Numbered from the stretch's first letter, positions 37,955 through 46,417 are shown. The stretch: DNA of 64,000 bases from Capnocytophaga sp. oral taxon 878 (GCF_002999135.1 NZ_CP027229.1:1821001-1885000), one strand, 5' to 3'. Notes: generated by a model from the letters alone, not told the origin. Numbers and translations: made by a program.

Positions 37955-37998
37955 AACGAACGAATAACGAAGGATAAACGAACTATAAACGAAGGATA
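37955..37998 (+). repeat. 44-bp element of four 11-bp units, short copy F
   Basis: Units AACGAACGAAT, AACGAAGGATA, AACGAACTATA and AACGAAGGATA, preceded by GACCG and followed by GTCAGC. The gap between the beta-barrel promoter and the next gene holds only this element. The long-element flanking blocks are missing. A minus-strand open frame across it reads YPSFIVRLSFVIRSF and is an artefact. Confidence 0.85.
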
Positions 37999-38076
37999 GT
38001 CAGCAAGCCACCGCAGCTGAGTATCTCCCAAAGAATAAAACTAATCACCTGCTGCCACAACCCAAAAAATGCTTTT

Positions 38077-38448
38077 TTATCCAAGCATTTTTATAATTTC
38101 CTGCGCTATACGTTCCTTATTCTCTTTTCTCCTAAACGAAAAATCTTTACTTACAATATCCACACGTCCTATTATCTTAGCTGCTTTTTGTAGTACGCCA
38201 ATCTCATTTTCTGTTTGTAATAATAATTCCGAAATAATTTCTAAAGTATTCACATCGTTTTCATATTCCAAAAATATAGCCTCCACAGGGGTATTCATAA
38301 AATAAGTAAGGGTATGCCGAGTGTATTTCTCAGCATACCCTTCTAAATGTTTTAATTTTTCTTCTTTGAAAGGCTTCTTAGCTAGCAAAGCAGTAAGTTC
38401 CTCAAAAAAAAGATCTATTTGCTTCTTCAAATAGTCTTTCTCTATCAT
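38077..38448 (-). CDS. Small helical protein of unknown function
   Basis: The 123-residue protein begins MIEKDYLKKQIDLFFEELTALLAKK and is almost entirely helix-forming, with heptad-like stretches of Leu, Glu and Lys. It has no cysteine, membrane segment or recognisable motif. It stands alone on the minus strand between repeat element F and two tiny membrane-protein genes. Function unknown. Confidence 0.7.
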   Translation of the reverse strand: MIEKDYLKKQIDLFFEELTALLAKKPFKEEKLKHLEGYAEKYTRHTLTYFMNTPVEAIFLEYENDVNTLEIISELLLQTENEIGVLQKAAKIIGRVDIVSKDFSFRRKENKERIAQEIIKMLG

Positions 38449-38532
38449 ATTTTAATGCGTAATATAATAAACAGTTCTTTCTACAGTCTCCTATAAATTA
38501 TAAATAAACCTGCAAGTATACTGCTACACCTT

Positions 38533-38655
38533 TTAGTTGCCATACAGCCCTTCCAAAAAGCCTTCTTTCAATGATGACCAGTTATTGTACAAATATACCA
38601 CTGCCATCATAATGAAAAAAGTACCTGTAATCCATTTTCCTGTTTTTGTCTTCAT
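38533..38655 (-). CDS. Tiny single-span membrane protein (40 aa), paralogue 1
   Basis: The 40-residue frame reads MKTKTGKWITGTFFIMMAV, one hydrophobic span, then VYLYNNWSSLKEGFLEGLYGN. It is short enough to be missed by length filters. It lies 72 bases downstream of a clear paralogue (38728-38853) with the same plan: MKT(K/R)T start, one span, then W-x-SL-x-x-x-F-x-EG. The conserved pattern in two neighbouring frames is the evidence that both are real. They are probably co-transcribed from the promoter at 38879. Function unknown; a regulator or toxin-like peptide is possible. Confidence 0.6.
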   Translation of the reverse strand: MKTKTGKWITGTFFIMMAVVYLYNNWSSLKEGFLEGLYGN

Positions 38656-38727
38656 ATCTTTTTAATTATTTATTTATTTTCTAAAATAAAACTTTCACTA
38701 TCCTTGTTATAAAGTTTTAGTTACATT

Positions 38728-38853
38728 TTAGCGTTGTTTTCCCAGCTGATAACCTTCCCAAAACGAACTTACAAGGCTATCCCAATCTTGTCGTAACAAA
38801 GCCACCATAAGGGCAGAAACCACCACAATCAAAATCTTAGTACGTGTTTTCAT
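38728..38853 (-). CDS. Tiny single-span membrane protein (41 aa), paralogue 2
   Basis: The 41-residue frame reads MKTRTKILIVVVSALMVAL, then LRQDWDSLVSSFWEGYQLGKQR. It shares the MKT-basic start, the single span and the W-x-SL-x-x-x-F-x-EG tail with the frame at 38533. A textbook promoter ends 25 bases upstream, which supports real expression. There is no Shine-Dalgarno sequence, as is usual in this phylum. Confidence 0.65.
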   Translation of the reverse strand: MKTRTKILIVVVSALMVALLRQDWDSLVSSFWEGYQLGKQR

Positions 38854-38878
38854 ATTTTAACAAATTATATTAGTACCG

Positions 38879-38908
38879 CAAAGATACATATAATTAGCAA
38901 ATAAACAA
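38879..38908 (-). promoter_or_regulatory. Promoter of the tiny membrane-protein pair
   Basis: The minus strand reads TTTG, 19 bases, TATCTTTG, 25 bases before the ATG at 38853. Confidence 0.75.
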
Positions 38909-38949
38909 ATAAATCATAAAAACTTTGCAAAATATATTAAATCTCTTCA

Positions 38950-39591
38950 TCATGGTGCCAAGCGCTCCAATCTCCAATCATAGTCTTCTGTGAGGGTGTA
39001 GCGCAAGCGGTCGTGCAAGCGGTTAGGGCGTCCTTGCCAAAACTCTATACTTTGGGGGCGTACCAAAAAACCTCCCCAATGCGCAGGTCTTGGCACCTCC
39101 TTCCCTTCATATTTCTGTTCTAAAACCTGCAAACACTCCTCCAAGTACTCCCTTGAGGGTATTACCTCACTCTGTGGCGATACTATCGCCCCTAATTTAC
39201 TCCCTAAAGGTCTGGACTCAAAGTACCCATCCGAAAGGTTCTCTGCTAGCACCTCTGCTTCCCCTTTAATAATAATCTGCCGTTCCATATTAGGCCAAAA
39301 AAACGACAAACACACCTTCGGATTAGCAAGAATAGCCCGTCCCTTTTCACTATCGTAATTAGTATAGAAAATGAACCCCTCATAAGTGTATTCTTTAAGC
39401 AGTACTACTCGGGTTTTAGGATAACCATCCAATCCGATAGTACTCACACTCATTGCATTAGCTTCATCCACCCCATCATTCTCATCTGCTTCATAAAACC
39501 ACGTCTGAAACAACTGCATAGGGTTCTCTGGCACATCACTTTCTAACAGAGTGCGCTTCTCATAAGTCTTTCGGTAATTGCTTAAGTCCAT
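38950..39591 (-). CDS. pdxH: Pyridoxamine 5'-phosphate oxidase
   Basis: The 213-residue FMN enzyme oxidises pyridoxine or pyridoxamine 5'-phosphate to pyridoxal phosphate. Landmarks are NAMSVSTIGLDGYPKTRVVLLKEY (FMN site), FYTNYDSEKGRAI, FWPNMERQIIIKGEAE, SRPLGSKLGAIVSPQSEVI and the C-terminal substrate-binding WGGFLVRPQSIEFWQGRPNRLHDR. The end RLAP is the family's typical terminus. It is a single gene on the minus strand. Confidence 0.97.
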   Translation of the reverse strand: MDLSNYRKTYEKRTLLESDVPENPMQLFQTWFYEADENDGVDEANAMSVSTIGLDGYPKTRVVLLKEYTYEGFIFYTNYDSEKGRAILANPKVCLSFFWPNMERQIIIKGEAEVLAENLSDGYFESRPLGSKLGAIVSPQSEVIPSREYLEECLQVLEQKYEGKEVPRPAHWGGFLVRPQSIEFWQGRPNRLHDRLRYTLTEDYDWRLERLAP

Positions 39592-39691
39592 TTTATTTAA
39601 ATATGAATAAGTGATTATAATAAAAAAATAAGAGGCAAGAAGTAAAACAAAAACTGTTTCCCTTCTTACCTCTTATATATTCTATTGCCTA

Positions 39692-41809
39692 TTAGTAAAA
39701 TACGCTTATATTTTCTTTAATCTCAGCATTGCTTTCCAATGATTTGAGTATTCCTTGCAAAGCACGATTAGTGCGAAGTTTCTCAATAGTTTCTAAGTAT
39801 GTCTTATAATCTTCCGATGGAGGAGCTATAGTAGCCGATGTAAGCTGAATTACATACACTGCATTCTCTCCATCAATAGGTTTAGACACAGCTCCTTGTT
39901 TCAATCCAAAAGCAGCTCCTACTACTTTAGGTTCACGTCCCTCTCCTATAATAATAGGACTATTCATAGTAAGACCTGTAGCTGTTTTTACTTCCGTATT
40001 ATTAGCCGATGCTATTGCTTGCAAACTTGCCCCTTTAGCTTTTTCTTTAAGCATAGCAGCTTTCTTCTCACGAATAAGAATAGGCTTCACAAAAGGAGCT
40101 ACATCTTGCACTTCGCTAAGTCCTTCCTCTCCTTGTTTTACTAACTGAGCTACTATATAGTTATCACTTGAAGTGAACATCTTAATATCACCCACTTTAG
40201 TATCTTTTTGGAACAACCACTGTACAATATCACGCTTAGAACCTAAACCTATTATCTGGTCATCAATCTTGTGCAAGTTATCAGCACGAAGTACCGATAG
40301 TTCTGCATTCTTAGCTATATTAGCAAATTCTTTAGGATTTTCAGTAGCTTTTAGCTGAAAGTTCGATGCTTTTGAAAACAAATCATTAATTGTAGCATCT
40401 GATGGCTCCACTTTACGACTGATAGTAGCAATATTCACCACATCAGCACGATCTTCAATCTTAATCACGTGATAACCAAAATCTGTTTCTACTACCCCTA
40501 AAGTACCTACAGGATTAGAAAATACAAAATCATTAAATGGTTTTACCATTCTACCACGAGTAAAGTATCCTAACTGTCCTCCACTATAAGCAGCATTAGG
40601 TTCATCCGAGTTTTGTGCAGCAAGTGTATTGAAATCTGTACCACCCTTAGCCTCACTCAAAAGTTCCTCAGCCTTAGCCTTAGCTTCTTCTTTACTACGA
40701 GTAGTATTAGGACTAGCAGCCATACTGCCAGTGTAAGCTATAAGTATATGGCTTGCCTTTACAGCTCCGTTAGCACGTTTGCCTACCATTCTACTAAGTT
40801 TAAGACTGCCATCTTCTTCATACGGACCATAAAGCTTACCTACTGGAAGTGCAAAAAGCGTATCAGCATAAGCCGATTTAATATCATTTTTAGTAACATA
40901 AAGTGTATCGTAAGGTGTATCTGATTTGCGATTCACAAACTCCTGTACATCCTTAGTAGTAGCAAAACCTGCGATAGTATCATTACTGTTAGTAGTACTA
41001 TTAAATACTATTTCTGGCTGCAAAACTTTTAACAAGCTCTCTTTTTCTGCCTCTTTATCAGCTTCGGATGCCTTTTGGTTTACAACTATATATTGAATAT
41101 TGCGGTAAGCCTCTTGTTTAAACTGTTTTTCGTGTTTCTTAATATAATCTTTAATCTCACTATCATTTACAGTTACATTCTTATCATCAATACTACTATA
41201 TTGCAAGGCTACATAGCTAATATCTGCCATATCCTTTTCCTCATGGTAAGCCATTTCAGCTTCAGCATTAGTAACACCTAAGCCTGCGCGAATAAAACTA
41301 AAGTACATTTGTTCTTTAGCCCCTTCAATAATAGCGTCCTCCTGCATTAACCACATACCGTATTCATCAGGATTTGTAGCTTTTAGGTTAGCAATATAAG
41401 CGGTGAATTTTGAAGCGTCAAATACTCCATATTCATTAGTAAAACGTGGGTCTGAAGCCAACATCTGATTCTTAGAAAGAATATCAATAATTTGATCTTT
41501 CTCCACACTTAGTCCTAATTTCTCAATCTGCTGTTTTAGAAGGATACGTTGTACGTTTTGTTCCCATACATATTTTGCTGCCTCAATAGAGGTAGCTCTT
41601 CCTTGCGCCTGATGCACAGCATTCTCCACCTGCTGACGGAAAGCACCAATAGGAACTTCCTCACCATTCACACTACCAATTTCACTAGGCTGATGGTTAC
41701 TAAACCTTCCTTTACCTATAAAGTCTGAAATAATGAAAGCAAAGAGCGCAAGCCCTATAATCGCAATCAGGAATACAGTTTTACTTCTAATTTTTTCAAG
41801 TACTGCCAT
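39692..41809 (-). CDS. PpiD/SurA-type periplasmic peptidyl-prolyl isomerase
   Basis: The 705-residue protein starts with a membrane anchor (TVFLIAIIGLALFAFIISDFIG), followed by a SurA-like N-terminal chaperone region (GSVNGEEVPIGAFRQQVENAV). A parvulin (PPIC) domain occupies about residues 350-455, with ASHILIAY, SDEPNAAYSGGQLGYFTRGRMVKPF and ETDFGYHVIKIED. A long C-terminal region may hold a second, degenerate parvulin-like domain. This is the PpiD layout, which assists outer-membrane protein folding at the inner-membrane surface. A promoter lies at 41865-41893. Confidence 0.92.
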   Translation of the reverse strand: MAVLEKIRSKTVFLIAIIGLALFAFIISDFIGKGRFSNHQPSEIGSVNGEEVPIGAFRQQVENAVHQAQGRATSIEAAKYVWEQNVQRILLKQQIEKLGLSVEKDQIIDILSKNQMLASDPRFTNEYGVFDASKFTAYIANLKATNPDEYGMWLMQEDAIIEGAKEQMYFSFIRAGLGVTNAEAEMAYHEEKDMADISYVALQYSSIDDKNVTVNDSEIKDYIKKHEKQFKQEAYRNIQYIVVNQKASEADKEAEKESLLKVLQPEIVFNSTTNSNDTIAGFATTKDVQEFVNRKSDTPYDTLYVTKNDIKSAYADTLFALPVGKLYGPYEEDGSLKLSRMVGKRANGAVKASHILIAYTGSMAASPNTTRSKEEAKAKAEELLSEAKGGTDFNTLAAQNSDEPNAAYSGGQLGYFTRGRMVKPFNDFVFSNPVGTLGVVETDFGYHVIKIEDRADVVNIATISRKVEPSDATINDLFSKASNFQLKATENPKEFANIAKNAELSVLRADNLHKIDDQIIGLGSKRDIVQWLFQKDTKVGDIKMFTSSDNYIVAQLVKQGEEGLSEVQDVAPFVKPILIREKKAAMLKEKAKGASLQAIASANNTEVKTATGLTMNSPIIIGEGREPKVVGAAFGLKQGAVSKPIDGENAVYVIQLTSATIAPPSEDYKTYLETIEKLRTNRALQGILKSLESNAEIKENISVFY

Positions 41810-41864
41810 TGTTTACAATCGTTTATAATAAGTATAAATTTGTTTGGTATTATTAATCAAACGG

Positions 41865-41893
41865 CAAAAGTAATACTTTTTATTGAATTACAA
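41865..41893 (-). promoter_or_regulatory. Promoter of the PpiD-like gene
   Basis: The minus strand reads TTTG, 18 bases, TACTTTTG, about 55 bases before the ATG at 41809. Confidence 0.55.
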
Positions 41894-41957
41894 AAATTAT
41901 TACAACATTTTTTCTAAAATCATCTTCCCCTACCCCTCTCTTTTACCTCTTACCTAA

Positions 41958-41996
41958 AAAAGCAGCTGCCAAGTTTCACCCTCAGCAGCTGCTTTT
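41958..41996 (-). terminator. Terminator after the immunity-like cluster
   Basis: A 12-base perfect stem (AAAAGCAGCTGC and complement) around a 15-base loop. On the minus strand it ends in a six-T run, about 85 bases past the stop at 42080. Confidence 0.8.
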
Positions 41997-42079
41997 CTTA
42001 ATTGTTAAGTAGTAAGAAGAATACTTGTTTATAGTATTCCAAGTTATTAAAGTAACTAAAAAAAATAATCCTTTTTAAA

Positions 42080-42352
42080 TCATAATTCAGTAAAATCTAA
42101 AAACTTAGGTATTTCAGCTAATTGTAAAAGAGCTTCTTTGAGTTTCTCTTTCACCTTAAAGAAAGAAATATCTTTCACCACCTCTCCTTGATGATTAAGT
42201 GCTTGTATCTTCAACACATCCGAAGACTGAAGCGTATAGTTTTCAGGAAATTTCACATCCTCATTATCCCCTATCACAAAACGATAAGCAAAAGTAAAAT
42301 ACTTTCGCCACAACTTATTATCCTCTTTAAAGATAATTCTAAAATAAACCAT
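42080..42352 (-). CDS. Small protein of unknown function in an immunity-like cluster
   Basis: The 90-residue protein begins MVYFRIIFKEDNKLWRKYFTF and alternates strands and short loops, with GDNEDVKFPENYTLQSSDVLKIQAL in the middle and a C-terminal helix. It starts 3 bases after the stop of the 159-residue gene, so the two are very likely co-translated. No family recognised. A terminator follows downstream. Confidence 0.65.
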   Translation of the reverse strand: MVYFRIIFKEDNKLWRKYFTFAYRFVIGDNEDVKFPENYTLQSSDVLKIQALNHQGEVVKDISFFKVKEKLKEALLQLAEIPKFLDFTEL

Positions 42353-42355
42353 AAT

Positions 42356-42835
42356 CTATTTGTATATATAAATATTCACAACACTCAATTTCTGAAAAGC
42401 ATTTTCAAACTTATACTTATCACAGAAAAAAGCTCTTTCTTGTAAAAAAGATTTTGCCTGCACAGCGGAGGAAAAAAGAGAATATTCATTAAGTTGTTTT
42501 TTATATTCTACACAAAAAGAATTGTCAATTCTTAGTATCTCATTGTATATGATTGAAAAACCTATATAGAAATCATCAATTGGCTCATATAAATAGCCAC
42601 AATCTACACCTATTTGTTTAAAATCGGGAAATTCACAACTATCTTCACTGAAGTATAATAGATGAAGATTATTCTTAAAAAGACTTTCCTTTTCTTCCAG
42701 AATACGCTCAAGATATTTTGTTTCTAGAAAATAATCATCTACTACAGGATATTGAAAAGATTTTTGCCCCCATAGAGAAATATTTCTATCAAAACCTAGG
42801 TAATTAGTGTTATCTGTTAAGATGATTCCTTTCAT
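42356..42835 (-). CDS. Unknown protein, possible immunity-type protein
   Basis: The 159-residue soluble protein begins MKGIILTDNTNYLGFDRNISLWGQKSF and is rich in Phe, Tyr, Asp and Glu, a composition common among polymorphic-toxin immunity proteins. I cannot assign a named family. It lies between a frameshifted SUKH-type gene (42889-43319) and the 90-residue gene. Base composition is lower in GC than in the flanking pdxH and nitroreductase genes, consistent with an accessory patch (impression only). Confidence 0.65.
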   Translation of the reverse strand: MKGIILTDNTNYLGFDRNISLWGQKSFQYPVVDDYFLETKYLERILEEKESLFKNNLHLLYFSEDSCEFPDFKQIGVDCGYLYEPIDDFYIGFSIIYNEILRIDNSFCVEYKKQLNEYSLFSSAVQAKSFLQERAFFCDKYKFENAFQKLSVVNIYIYK

Positions 42836-42888
42836 TGTCTCTTGTGCTTTTCCTTTACACTATATCTGTATTCCTTACAGTATTATTT

Positions 42889-43319
42889 TCATTTGCTTAA
42901 TTTACTAAGGATAAGATCTTCTAACGAATCGAAGAGTTTTTCATACACTCCAATATCGTGATTATATAAAATCACTTCACGAATTGCCGTATCTATCAAT
43001 ATAGGATTCCCCATATCATCTACCGAGATAACATATTGTTGTGTCTCTATACTCATTTGTTCTCTAAAATCATTAGTAAGTTCTACAAAAGTTTCATCAC
43101 CTATTAATTCAGCATTTTTTAGCCCATAAATGCGAATGTCACCTATTACTCTACCCCTCCATAATGTAGTAATAAATATCGGTGAGTTTCATCTAATCTC
43201 AATTGCATAGTTTGTTCCACAAGCAATAGCTCATCGGCTGTGGAGGGTTCTCCTACTGTTATAGGATTCTTTCGGAAAAAATCCTGCAATTTCTCAATAA
43301 GATTTGGATTAATCATCAT
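42889..43319 (-). pseudogene. Frameshifted SMI1/KNR4 (SUKH) immunity-type gene
   Basis: From the ATG at 43319 the frame reads MMINPNLIEKLQDFFRKNP, then TVGEPSTADELLLVEQTM and YLLLHYGG, then stops. In the next frame the protein continues VIGDIRIYGLKNAELIG, then YVISVDDMGNPILID, to a stop at 42889. Together they give about 143 residues with the SUKH pattern (long N-terminal helix, fLL-x-YGGG, then a D-x-x-I(Y/F)GL strand). The break is in a C4 tract at 43154-43157 (G4 on the coding strand); one more G restores the frame as GGGRVIGD. It is either a decayed gene, a phase-variable tract or a base-calling slip. Confidence 0.7.
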
Positions 43320-43324
43320 TTCTA

Positions 43325-44044
43325 CTATTTATGTCTGTAAACTTCCTCAAAAGGCAATCTAAACCTTTCTCCCCAGATGCCGCGCTCTTCACGAATTCCA
43401 CAAGTGACAACTATACTCACCTCAGCCCCATAAGGTAGGTGCAGCAGTTTCTTAATACGACGGCTATCATACCCCCCTAAGGGACAAGTATCGTACCCCT
43501 CCTCTGCCATTGCTAGCATAAAAGTTTGCGCTACAAACGCGCAGCTTTTATGTACTTCCACACGTACATCACTTTCAGAGAGTTCTCGCACCATAGGGCG
43601 AAACCAACTGGCGACCACCCCAAACAGTTTGCGGAAAGCACCTAATAAGCCAAAAAAACGACTGTACACAAAGGGCATCAGTTTGTCGTAATCCTTCTCT
43701 TTATCTTTAATGCGTTTGGCTTGCCTTTCGGGGGGACTATTGCGCTTTATATTACCGCGTTCAAATTCCAAGATAGCACGAGCGTGCTGGCGGTGCTTAT
43801 CCTGACGGGTCACGAAAACCACCATCTGTTGTGCCGTGGTTGCTGTAAGTTGCCCTAAACAGGCTTTTGCTAATTTTTCTAACAAAACCTTATCGGTAAT
43901 ATGGTACAACTCATATAGTTGCATATTGAAACCTGTAGGAGCTAGTGTAGCGAGCTTAAGGCATTCACGCACCTTTTCCTCACTAATAGGCGTAGGAGCG
44001 TAATAACGCACCGCCCTGCGAAAATGTAAAATATCTTTTAACAT
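43325..44044 (-). CDS. Nitroreductase family protein
   Basis: The 239-residue flavoprotein begins MLKDILHFRRAVRYYAPTPI, a standard nitroreductase opening with the FMN-binding Arg pair. It continues with LATLAPTGFNMQLYELYHI, a variable cap region of about 60 residues rich in Arg and Lys, and the conserved end FMLAMAEEGYDTCPLGGYD and EVSIVVTCGIREERG. It should use NAD(P)H and FMN to reduce nitroaromatics or quinones; the physiological substrate is unknown. An upstream start at 44098 would add 18 residues of poor quality and is rejected. The DUF1304 gene ends 54 bases upstream on the same strand. Confidence 0.9.
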   Translation of the reverse strand: MLKDILHFRRAVRYYAPTPISEEKVRECLKLATLAPTGFNMQLYELYHITDKVLLEKLAKACLGQLTATTAQQMVVFVTRQDKHRQHARAILEFERGNIKRNSPPERQAKRIKDKEKDYDKLMPFVYSRFFGLLGAFRKLFGVVASWFRPMVRELSESDVRVEVHKSCAFVAQTFMLAMAEEGYDTCPLGGYDSRRIKKLLHLPYGAEVSIVVTCGIREERGIWGERFRLPFEEVYRHK

Positions 44045-44098
44045 GGATTGATTTTTTTTAAGAAAAGTGAAAAGTGAACTACAAAGAACATTTTTCAC

Positions 44099-44455
44099 TT
44101 AAAAGGGTAGACTAAGACATATAGCTATAATAGCGGGCATAGCTTGGGCAAAAAATATTTTCCCAGAGGTGGTGATTCCTCCATAAATCCCTGCTACTGC
44201 TACACAACCTAGGAAAAAGAAACGTATATATAGGCTCCATTGGGGATCAGAGATACAGAAGCTCCATATCAGCCCTGCTGCTAAAAAGCCGTTGTACAAG
44301 CCTTGATTGGCGGCCATACTTTTAGTGTCGGCAAATAAATGTTCGGGTAAAGACTTAAAAAAGGCCTTACCACGAGTCTCCCAAGCGAACATTTCTATAT
44401 AGAGGATGTATAGGTGCTCAAGGGCTACTAAAATTGTAAAAATACTTGCTATCAT
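44099..44455 (-). CDS. DUF1304 family membrane protein
   Basis: The 118-residue protein begins MIASIFTILVALEHLYILYIEMFAW and contains FLAAGLIWSF, FFFLGCVAVAGIYGG and a C-terminal hydrophobic end, giving four membrane segments. This and the motif LEHLYILYIEMFAWETRG match DUF1304, a family of small inner-membrane proteins of unknown function. An upstream start at 44557 overlaps both the promoter at 44475 and the dnaJ terminator and is rejected. Confidence 0.88.
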   Translation of the reverse strand: MIASIFTILVALEHLYILYIEMFAWETRGKAFFKSLPEHLFADTKSMAANQGLYNGFLAAGLIWSFCISDPQWSLYIRFFFLGCVAVAGIYGGITTSGKIFFAQAMPAIIAICLSLPF

Positions 44456-44474
44456 TTTTTTAGTTTTATTGTGG

Positions 44475-44504
44475 CAAAAATAGTATTTTTTTCTTGATAA
44501 GCAA
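44475..44504 (-). promoter_or_regulatory. Promoter of the DUF1304 gene
   Basis: The minus strand reads TTG, 19 bases, TATTTTTG, 20 bases before the ATG at 44455. It probably also serves the nitroreductase gene. Confidence 0.65.
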
Positions 44505-44519
44505 CTCTTTAAAAACAAG

Positions 44520-44552
44520 AAAGGGACTTCCTTTATTTTCGGAAGTCCCTTT
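44520..44552 (-). terminator. Terminator of the grpE-dnaJ operon
   Basis: A 12-base stem (AAAGGGACTTCC / GGAAGTCCCTTT) with a 9-base loop lies about 20 bases past the dnaJ stop, followed on the minus strand by a T-rich run. Confidence 0.85.
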
Positions 44553-44570
44553 TCCATTTTAAAAAATAAC

Positions 44571-45692
44571 CTATGAAAACATTTCTTTTACTTTTTCAAA
44601 AAACGATTTCTCGTTCTTATCGGGGTTGGGGTTAAAATTCTCACTATCTTGCATTTCCCTGAAAAAGGCTTTTTGCTTATCAGTAAGATTTTTAGGGGTC
44701 CATACATTTACGTGAATGATAAGATCACCTGCTGCACGGCCTTGCAAACTTGGCACTCCTTTACCACGCAAGCGCAATATTTTACCCGATTGTACCCCTT
44801 CATCAATCTTGATGCGCACTTTACCTGTAACAGTTTCAATCTCTTTAGTAGCTCCTAATACAGCTTCGGGGAAGCTGATATATAAGTCATAATGTAGATT
44901 ATCGCCTTCACGTTTTAGGGTTTCGTGTTCTTGCTCTTCTATAAGCACAAGCAAATCACCAGGTACGCTATTTTTAACAGGGGCTTCATTACCTTTGCCG
45001 CTCATATTAAGCTGAATGCCATCCATTACCCCTGCCGGAATATTTATAGAGATGGTTTCTTCAATGGTTTTTAGCCCTTGAGCATCAGTATCTTTATCGT
45101 GTTTATCAATTACCTCACCAGTACCGCCACAAGCAGTACAAGTACTAGCTGTTTGCATTACACCGAGCATAGTGCGTACCTGCTGCATTACCTGTCCGCG
45201 CCCGTTGCAAGTAGTACAAGTTTTGTAAGTAGTACCTTCGCCTTTTACCTTACGGCGTACTTTTACTTTTTTCTCAGTACCTTTTACAATATCTTCCAAG
45301 GTGACTTTCACACGTATACGTAAGTTTTCGCCTTTTACGTACACCTGCTGTTGGCTGCTTCCTCTTCCAAAACCACCAAAGCCACTAAAACCTGAGAAAT
45401 GGCCACCAAAGATATCGCCAAACTGGCTGAATATATCATCCATTGAGAAGCCTCCGCCACCCATACTGCCTTCAAAGGCAGCGTGCCCAAAACGGTCGTA
45501 CTGGGCGCGTTTGTTTTCATCACTCAGTACTTCATAGGCTTCGGCAGCTAATTTAAAGTTCTCTTCAGCCTGCTTGTCGCCTGGGTTTTTATCGGGGTGA
45601 TACTTAATGGCTTGCTTGCGGTAAGCTTTTTTAATTTCGGCAGCCGAAGCTGTTTTGGCTACCTCTAATATTTCGTAGTAATCCTTTTTCAT
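44571..45692 (-). CDS. dnaJ: Chaperone DnaJ with a reduced zinc domain
   Basis: The 373-residue Hsp40 has a J domain with HPD in YHPDKNPGD near residue 33, a Gly/Phe linker ([15 protein letters not shown]), and substrate-binding beta domains ending in a short C-terminal region. It stimulates DnaK ATPase. The zinc region differs from the E. coli type: only two CxxCxGxG modules are present (CTTCNGRG and CTACGGTG near 158-200). The outer two, which form zinc centre 1, are missing and the place of module 4 is taken by [11 protein letters not shown]. It lies 9 bases downstream of grpE. Confidence 0.97.
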   Translation of the reverse strand: MKKDYYEILEVAKTASAAEIKKAYRKQAIKYHPDKNPGDKQAEENFKLAAEAYEVLSDENKRAQYDRFGHAAFEGSMGGGGFSMDDIFSQFGDIFGGHFSGFSGFGGFGRGSSQQQVYVKGENLRIRVKVTLEDIVKGTEKKVKVRRKVKGEGTTYKTCTTCNGRGQVMQQVRTMLGVMQTASTCTACGGTGEVIDKHDKDTDAQGLKTIEETISINIPAGVMDGIQLNMSGKGNEAPVKNSVPGDLLVLIEEQEHETLKREGDNLHYDLYISFPEAVLGATKEIETVTGKVRIKIDEGVQSGKILRLRGKGVPSLQGRAAGDLIIHVNVWTPKNLTDKQKAFFREMQDSENFNPNPDKNEKSFFEKVKEMFS

Positions 45693-45701
45693 TGCTCCTC
45701 C

Positions 45702-46250
45702 TTATTGTGCTACCACTACTTTAGGAAAACGTATTACTTTATCGGATAACTTATAACCTGTTTGTACCACATCTACGATTTTACCTTTGGCGTCGGGGGT
45801 GGGGGCAGGTATTTGGGTAACAGCATCGTGATGTTCACTATCGAAAACATCGTTGGGTGCTACTTCTATTTTTTCTAAACCTTTAGATTTGAGGGTGCTA
45901 ACTAGCTTAGTATAGATAAGTTCGACCCCTTTAAGGGTTTGCTCATCGGCTGATTTGGCCAATTCAATCAAAGCGCGATCAAAATCATCTAATATAGGCA
46001 GCATAGCTGACAAAATGTCTTGCCCTGCTGTTTTGAATAGCTCTATACGCTCTTTGGCTGTGCGTTTTTTGTAGTTTTCAAATTCGGCAAAAAGGCGTAA
46101 AAACTTATCTTTCTCTTTTGCTAACAAATCATCTGCTGTTTCTTCGGCTGATGTAGGGGTAGCAGTAGCCTCTTGTGCAGAGGTATTAGTTGTATCGGCA
46201 ACCTCTTGTTCATTCTGTAGGTCGTCTGTTTTAATATCTTCAGTACTCAT
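45702..46250 (-). CDS. grpE: Nucleotide exchange factor GrpE
   Basis: The 182-residue protein starts with a long acidic, Thr-rich, disordered segment (residues 1-40). The coiled coil (KEKDKFLRLFAEFENYKKRTAKER) and the four-helix and beta-wing domain (MLPILDDFDRALIEL, AVTQIPAPTPDAKGKIVDVVQTGY, VIRFPKVVV) follow. It resets DnaK by ADP release and is paired with dnaJ 9 bases downstream. No obvious CIRCE or heat-shock operator is seen upstream. Confidence 0.97.
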   Translation of the reverse strand: MSTEDIKTDDLQNEQEVADTTNTSAQEATATPTSAEETADDLLAKEKDKFLRLFAEFENYKKRTAKERIELFKTAGQDILSAMLPILDDFDRALIELAKSADEQTLKGVELIYTKLVSTLKSKGLEKIEVAPNDVFDSEHHDAVTQIPAPTPDAKGKIVDVVQTGYKLSDKVIRFPKVVVAQ

Positions 46251-46342
46251 AATGATTCTTTTTAAAATTTACTTGTTAGGATATAGCAAATTATTTGCCA
46301 AACCCGCAAAGAATGACAAATTGGCAGTTATTTAAAGCTAAT

Positions 46343-46393
46343 ACGGATTACACAGATATTACGGATTTATTCCGTACTGTCCGTGCAATCCGT
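46343..46393. repeat. Imperfect hairpin repeat (ACGGATTACAC type)
   Basis: Outer arms ACGGATTACAC and GTGCAATCCGT pair with one mismatch. Inner arms TACGGA and TCCGTA pair perfectly. It lies between the fabH stop and the grpE start. ACGGATTACACAGAT-type sequences occur as dispersed repeats in several genomes; here it may also terminate fabH transcription, although the T tract is poor. Confidence 0.55.
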
Positions 46394-46417
46394 GTGAGAT
46401 AGCTGCCTGCTGTGAGG

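Noticed and set aside
37813..38031. 72-codon minus-strand frame
   Set aside because: It is made of repeat element F and overlaps the beta-barrel promoter.
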